DNA of 64,000 nucleotides from CAIRDP01 sp037138335. Its GTDB lineage: Bacteria; Bacteroidota; Bacteroidia; Bacteroidales; FEN-979. Shown here piece after piece: positions 61,774 to 64,000 of the stretch (position 1 is the stretch's first letter; each line of letters starts with the position of its first letter). The notes under the pieces are model-generated. The model saw only the letters and a program-made list of their open reading frames with translations. It made no database searches and was not told the DNA's origin. Location: contig JBAXIO010000021.1 of NCBI GenBank assembly GCA_037138335.1, positions 1 to 64,000 of the forward strand, read 5' to 3'. The translations under genes and the position numbers were made by a program.

Positions 61774-62766
61774 ATGGACATTACAAAAACTAAAAAAAGG
61801 TGGATCCTCATTATGTTATTGCTTGCTGTCATTGCCATTCTGGCTTTATATCCGTTGCCGCCTCAAGCTCCCATCCAATATTTCGACAGGCAAAGCGGCT
61901 TGTTGAAAACTGAAAAAGTGGCTGGCGAAAAGTTGTTGGTGTGGCTGTATAATAATCCGGTCGGCGAAGCGACATTGTGGGCTCTGGCCAAAAGAAAGGT
62001 GGTTTCTACTGTTTATGGCAACAGTATGGATCATCCTTCATCAGCTAAAAAAATACAGCCCTTTGTTGAAGAATTTGATATCGATATGAGCACCGCCCAA
62101 AAAAAGGAGTTCAACTCTTTCAACGATTTCTTTACCAGGAAACTTAAGAATAATGCCAGACCGGCGGATACTAATTCCATTGTTGCAGTGTCGCCTGCCG
62201 ATGGAAAAATACTGGCATATGTCAATATCAGAAACAGCGATTTTATCATCAAAGGATATCGCTTCAATATTTTTTCGTTTTTGAATAATGCCCGCCTTGC
62301 TCAAAAGTACCTTGATGGCAGCCTGGTGATCATCCGGCTTGCCCCTTTTGATTACCACCGTTTCCATTTTCCCATTGGCGGAAATGTATCGCCCACAACA
62401 CGGATTGACGGTGATTATTATTCAGTAAACCCCCTTGCTTTGCACAAAATGGCTGAAATATTCTGCCTGAACAAAAGGGAGTTTACCATCATTTCAAACC
62501 CCTTGTTTGGAGATGTTGTGATGACTGAAGTAGGTGCAACCATGGTAGGAAGTATCGTACAGACATATACAGGGAATTTTGTAAAAAAAGGCGAAGAGAA
62601 AGGGTATTTCAAATTTGGAGGTTCCACGGTAGTACTGCTGTTTGAAAAAAACAAAATTCGCATCGATGAAGATCTTTTAATTAATACTTTAAAGGGTTAT
62701 GAAACCGTGATCAAAGAAGGAGAAAGAATTGGTGCAGCTATGATTAAACCAACAGTTTCGAGGTAG
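61774..62766 (+). CDS. psd: phosphatidylserine decarboxylase
   Basis: This 330-residue enzyme converts phosphatidylserine to phosphatidylethanolamine at the inner membrane. Residues 8-28 form one membrane helix (RWILIMLLLAVIAILALYPL). The family blocks are clear: FNDFFTRKLKNNARP, VSPADGKI, RLAPFDYHRFHFPIGG with the charge-relay His, NPLFGDVVMTEVGATMVGSI and the cleavage site FKFGGSTVVLLF, where the Ser of Gly-Gly-Ser-Thr becomes the pyruvoyl group after self-cleavage. The length agrees with the proteobacterial-type and eukaryotic-like long forms rather than the short Bacteroides form. It is monocistronic here as far as can be seen. Confidence 0.9.
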   Translation: MDITKTKKRWILIMLLLAVIAILALYPLPPQAPIQYFDRQSGLLKTEKVAGEKLLVWLYNNPVGEATLWALAKRKVVSTVYGNSMDHPSSAKKIQPFVEEFDIDMSTAQKKEFNSFNDFFTRKLKNNARPADTNSIVAVSPADGKILAYVNIRNSDFIIKGYRFNIFSFLNNARLAQKYLDGSLVIIRLAPFDYHRFHFPIGGNVSPTTRIDGDYYSVNPLALHKMAEIFCLNKREFTIISNPLFGDVVMTEVGATMVGSIVQTYTGNFVKKGEEKGYFKFGGSTVVLLFEKNKIRIDEDLLINTLKGYETVIKEGERIGAAMIKPTVSR

Positions 62767-63006
62767 TGATTAATTGGTTGGTTCGGGACTGGAAACAGTT
62801 AAACATGGCTGGATTTCTATTTGCGGACTAGAAAAAACTATGGTACTGGATGCCTCATGATCATACGTCAAACATAAAATTAAAGAACATCGTCATTACA
62901 ACCAGTTGAAGTAAAAATTCTTTTTTCATACTTTAAGTTTAAAGATTGAAGTTGTTTATTATGGTTTCATTATGCAAATGGATGAACATTTGATAAAGGT
63001 AGGACT

Positions 63007-63500
63007 TTACCTGCCGGGATCTTCTAACGGACAAACATATGTTTTTTTAGTTATGGGATCCATTGCCAGCTGACTTCCATAAATCTGCCTGCGCCCCTCT
63101 TTCAGTGCTACCCTGTCTTCAAGTAAATCTAACTGATCCGCCCTGGCCTTCCCATTGTTAACCGCCTCTCTCATTATTGGCAAATACTTTTCCTGCGTTT
63201 TAAGGTCGGAATGCTGAATTACGGCAAAGAATGTTGAGTTCCAGAGTTCCCCGACTACATCAGCACCTAACCAGCCATAATGATCTATTATAGAAATAAT
63301 CCATACCCTGTTTATCGAATCTGCTTTCCTGAGTTTTTCTTTAAATGCTTTATCTTTTTCTATTGAATCGACTTCTTTTGATTCCCAGCCATATTTTTCA
63401 GCAACCGTACTTACTTGTAATATTCCCGGTCATCCTGGCAAAAAGCAATATTAACCGCCATCAATAACGATATTCCTAAGAAAATAACAGATCTCATCAT
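63007..63500 (-). pseudogene. DUF6624-like exported protein with a frameshift
   Basis: On the minus strand ATG 63500 starts a signal peptide (MRSVIFLGISLLMAVNIAFC/QD) that runs into a TAA after EYYK. A second frame then continues from about 63425 to a TAA at 63007-63009. It reads VSTVAEKYGWESKEVDSIEK, INRVWIISIIDHYGWLGADV, LWNSTFFAVIQHSDLKTQEK, YLPIMREAVNNGKARADQLD and LLEDRVALKEGRRQIYGSQ, ending VCPLEDPGR. The VIQHSDLKxQEKYLPxM, LxDRVxxxEGxxQxYG and PLEDP pattern matches DUF6624. The break falls between signal and domain, so one indel inactivates export; a sequence error would give the same picture. Its start codon overlaps the stop of the upstream gene (ATGA). Confidence 0.7.
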
Positions 63501-64000
63501 CGCTTTATGAAATCGTAAAATTGCAGCTTAATGACCATATTTTTTGAAGGAATCAGGATCTTCGCCTGAGACATATAATTCAAATCTGGCAACAGGTAGT
63601 AGGTGGCTGAAAATTCCGCGCTTATGCCTTTAAAAGTTGTTGAAATAGTCGCATAGGCTATGGTATAGGATCGGGTATCAATCCACCATTTCAGTTTGTC
63701 TCCCTTGGTGAGAACATTGGAACCCGAAACCAATATTTGTCCTCTTGCATCAGGAGTACTGATGCTTGCCTTTGAAAAAAAAGAATGTCTTGTACTGTCA
63801 TCTTCAAGAGCATATTTTTCAAGGAAAATCCGGAGGTCACTCATAAAAGCAACGATTTTAGACTTCTGATTTTCGGTTATCTGGCGGATAATAATGGTCG
63901 ATGGAAGTGGAGCTTCCTGATTGCTGATTACTTTTCGGATCTGTAGTCCATTTGATTTGTGGGAAACTTCCTCTATGAGCAACTGCATTAGCTTGTCATC
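63497..64000 (-). CDS. protein of unknown function, partial (5' end outside window)
   Basis: The minus-strand frame enters from the right edge and stops at TGA (63499-63497). The first visible Met is at 63988, but the frame is open upstream (DDKL before it), so the true start probably lies outside. The visible 168 residues include LLIEEVSHKSNGLQIRKVIS, IVAFMSDLRIFLEKYALEDD, VLTKGDKLKWWIDTRSYTIA, YLLPDLNYMSQAKILIPSKN and a final LQFYDFIKR. The alternation of strands in the second half suggests a beta-rich domain. I do not recognise the family. The stop overlaps the start of the frameshifted DUF6624-like gene, implying one operon. Confidence 0.65.
   Translation of the reverse strand, partial: DDKLMQLLIEEVSHKSNGLQIRKVISNQEAPLPSTIIIRQITENQKSKIVAFMSDLRIFLEKYALEDDSTRHSFFSKASISTPDARGQILVSGSNVLTKGDKLKWWIDTRSYTIAYATISTTFKGISAEFSATYYLLPDLNYMSQAKILIPSKNMVIKLQFYDFIKR

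Noticed and set aside
1..64000. CRISPR array, tRNA, rRNA or replication origin
   Set aside because: No spaced direct repeats, cloverleaf-like sequence with a T-arm motif, rRNA core motif or clustered DnaA-box region was seen. The tandem repeats found are coding and in frame.

Overview
The window looks like a chromosomal segment of a member of the Bacteroidota, probably an environmental Bacteroidales-like lineage. The evidence is six proteins ending in type IX secretion (T9SS) type A sorting domains, a PID-CTERM tail protein, many lipoproteins with Ser/Gly-Cys-Lys lipoboxes, delta-60, FISUMP and DUF1566 proteins, TAnnTTTG-type promoter elements, and few Shine-Dalgarno sites. No rRNA, tRNA or CRISPR array was seen.

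Left part (1-15.6 kb): a partial IS4-family transposase abuts a subtilase gene whose 5' end is missing. It is followed by a T9SS secreted protein, a secreted metallophosphoesterase, a 2467-residue T9SS surface protein (beta-helix, LamG, PKD-like and 96-residue tandem repeats), a lipoprotein glycerophosphodiester phosphodiesterase and a delta-60 repeat protein.

Centre (15.6-42.3 kb): a co-directional, tightly packed biosynthetic gene cluster. A membrane protein and a Pro/Ala-rich 139-residue protein precede an export machine of the NHLM type: an HlyD-like adaptor, two different ABC transporters and a TolC-like channel. These genes lead directly into a hybrid assembly line: NRPS (A-T-C-A-T), PKS (KS-AT-KR-DH-ACP), a free-standing enoyl reductase, NRPS (C-A-T-TE), an Sfp-type phosphopantetheinyl transferase and a DODA-type dioxygenase. 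Hand-read specificity codes suggest an unusual starter, then Gly, one fully reduced malonyl extension (together a gamma-aminobutyryl unit), then Asp and thioesterase release: X-GABA-Asp. The peptidase domain of the first ABC transporter has lost its whole catalytic triad (Ser21/Tyr95/Ser111 at the Cys/His/Asp positions). This fits export of a small molecule rather than maturation of a leader peptide. This pairing is the most interesting system in the window.

Right part (42.3-64 kb): a second beta-helix T9SS surface protein, paralogous to the left one and interrupted by an in-frame TAG; a PID-CTERM miniprotein; a 20-residue-period repeat protein; a small acidic repeat protein with its own promoter and terminator; a kelch lipoprotein; a secreted alpha/beta hydrolase; three tandem DUF1566 paralogues on the minus strand with divergent C-terminal segments; a cohesin/dockerin-like T9SS protein; a second metallophosphoesterase; a lipoprotein with NTF2-like and Cache-like parts; a GH79-like glycosidase; a FISUMP lipoprotein; a phosphatidylserine decarboxylase; a frameshifted DUF6624 gene; and a partial gene at the edge. 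Base composition is visibly richer in G+C across the biosynthetic cluster than in the flanks at about 0.7-2.1 kb and 58.9-63.5 kb.

All functional calls come from reading motifs by eye; no database search was run.
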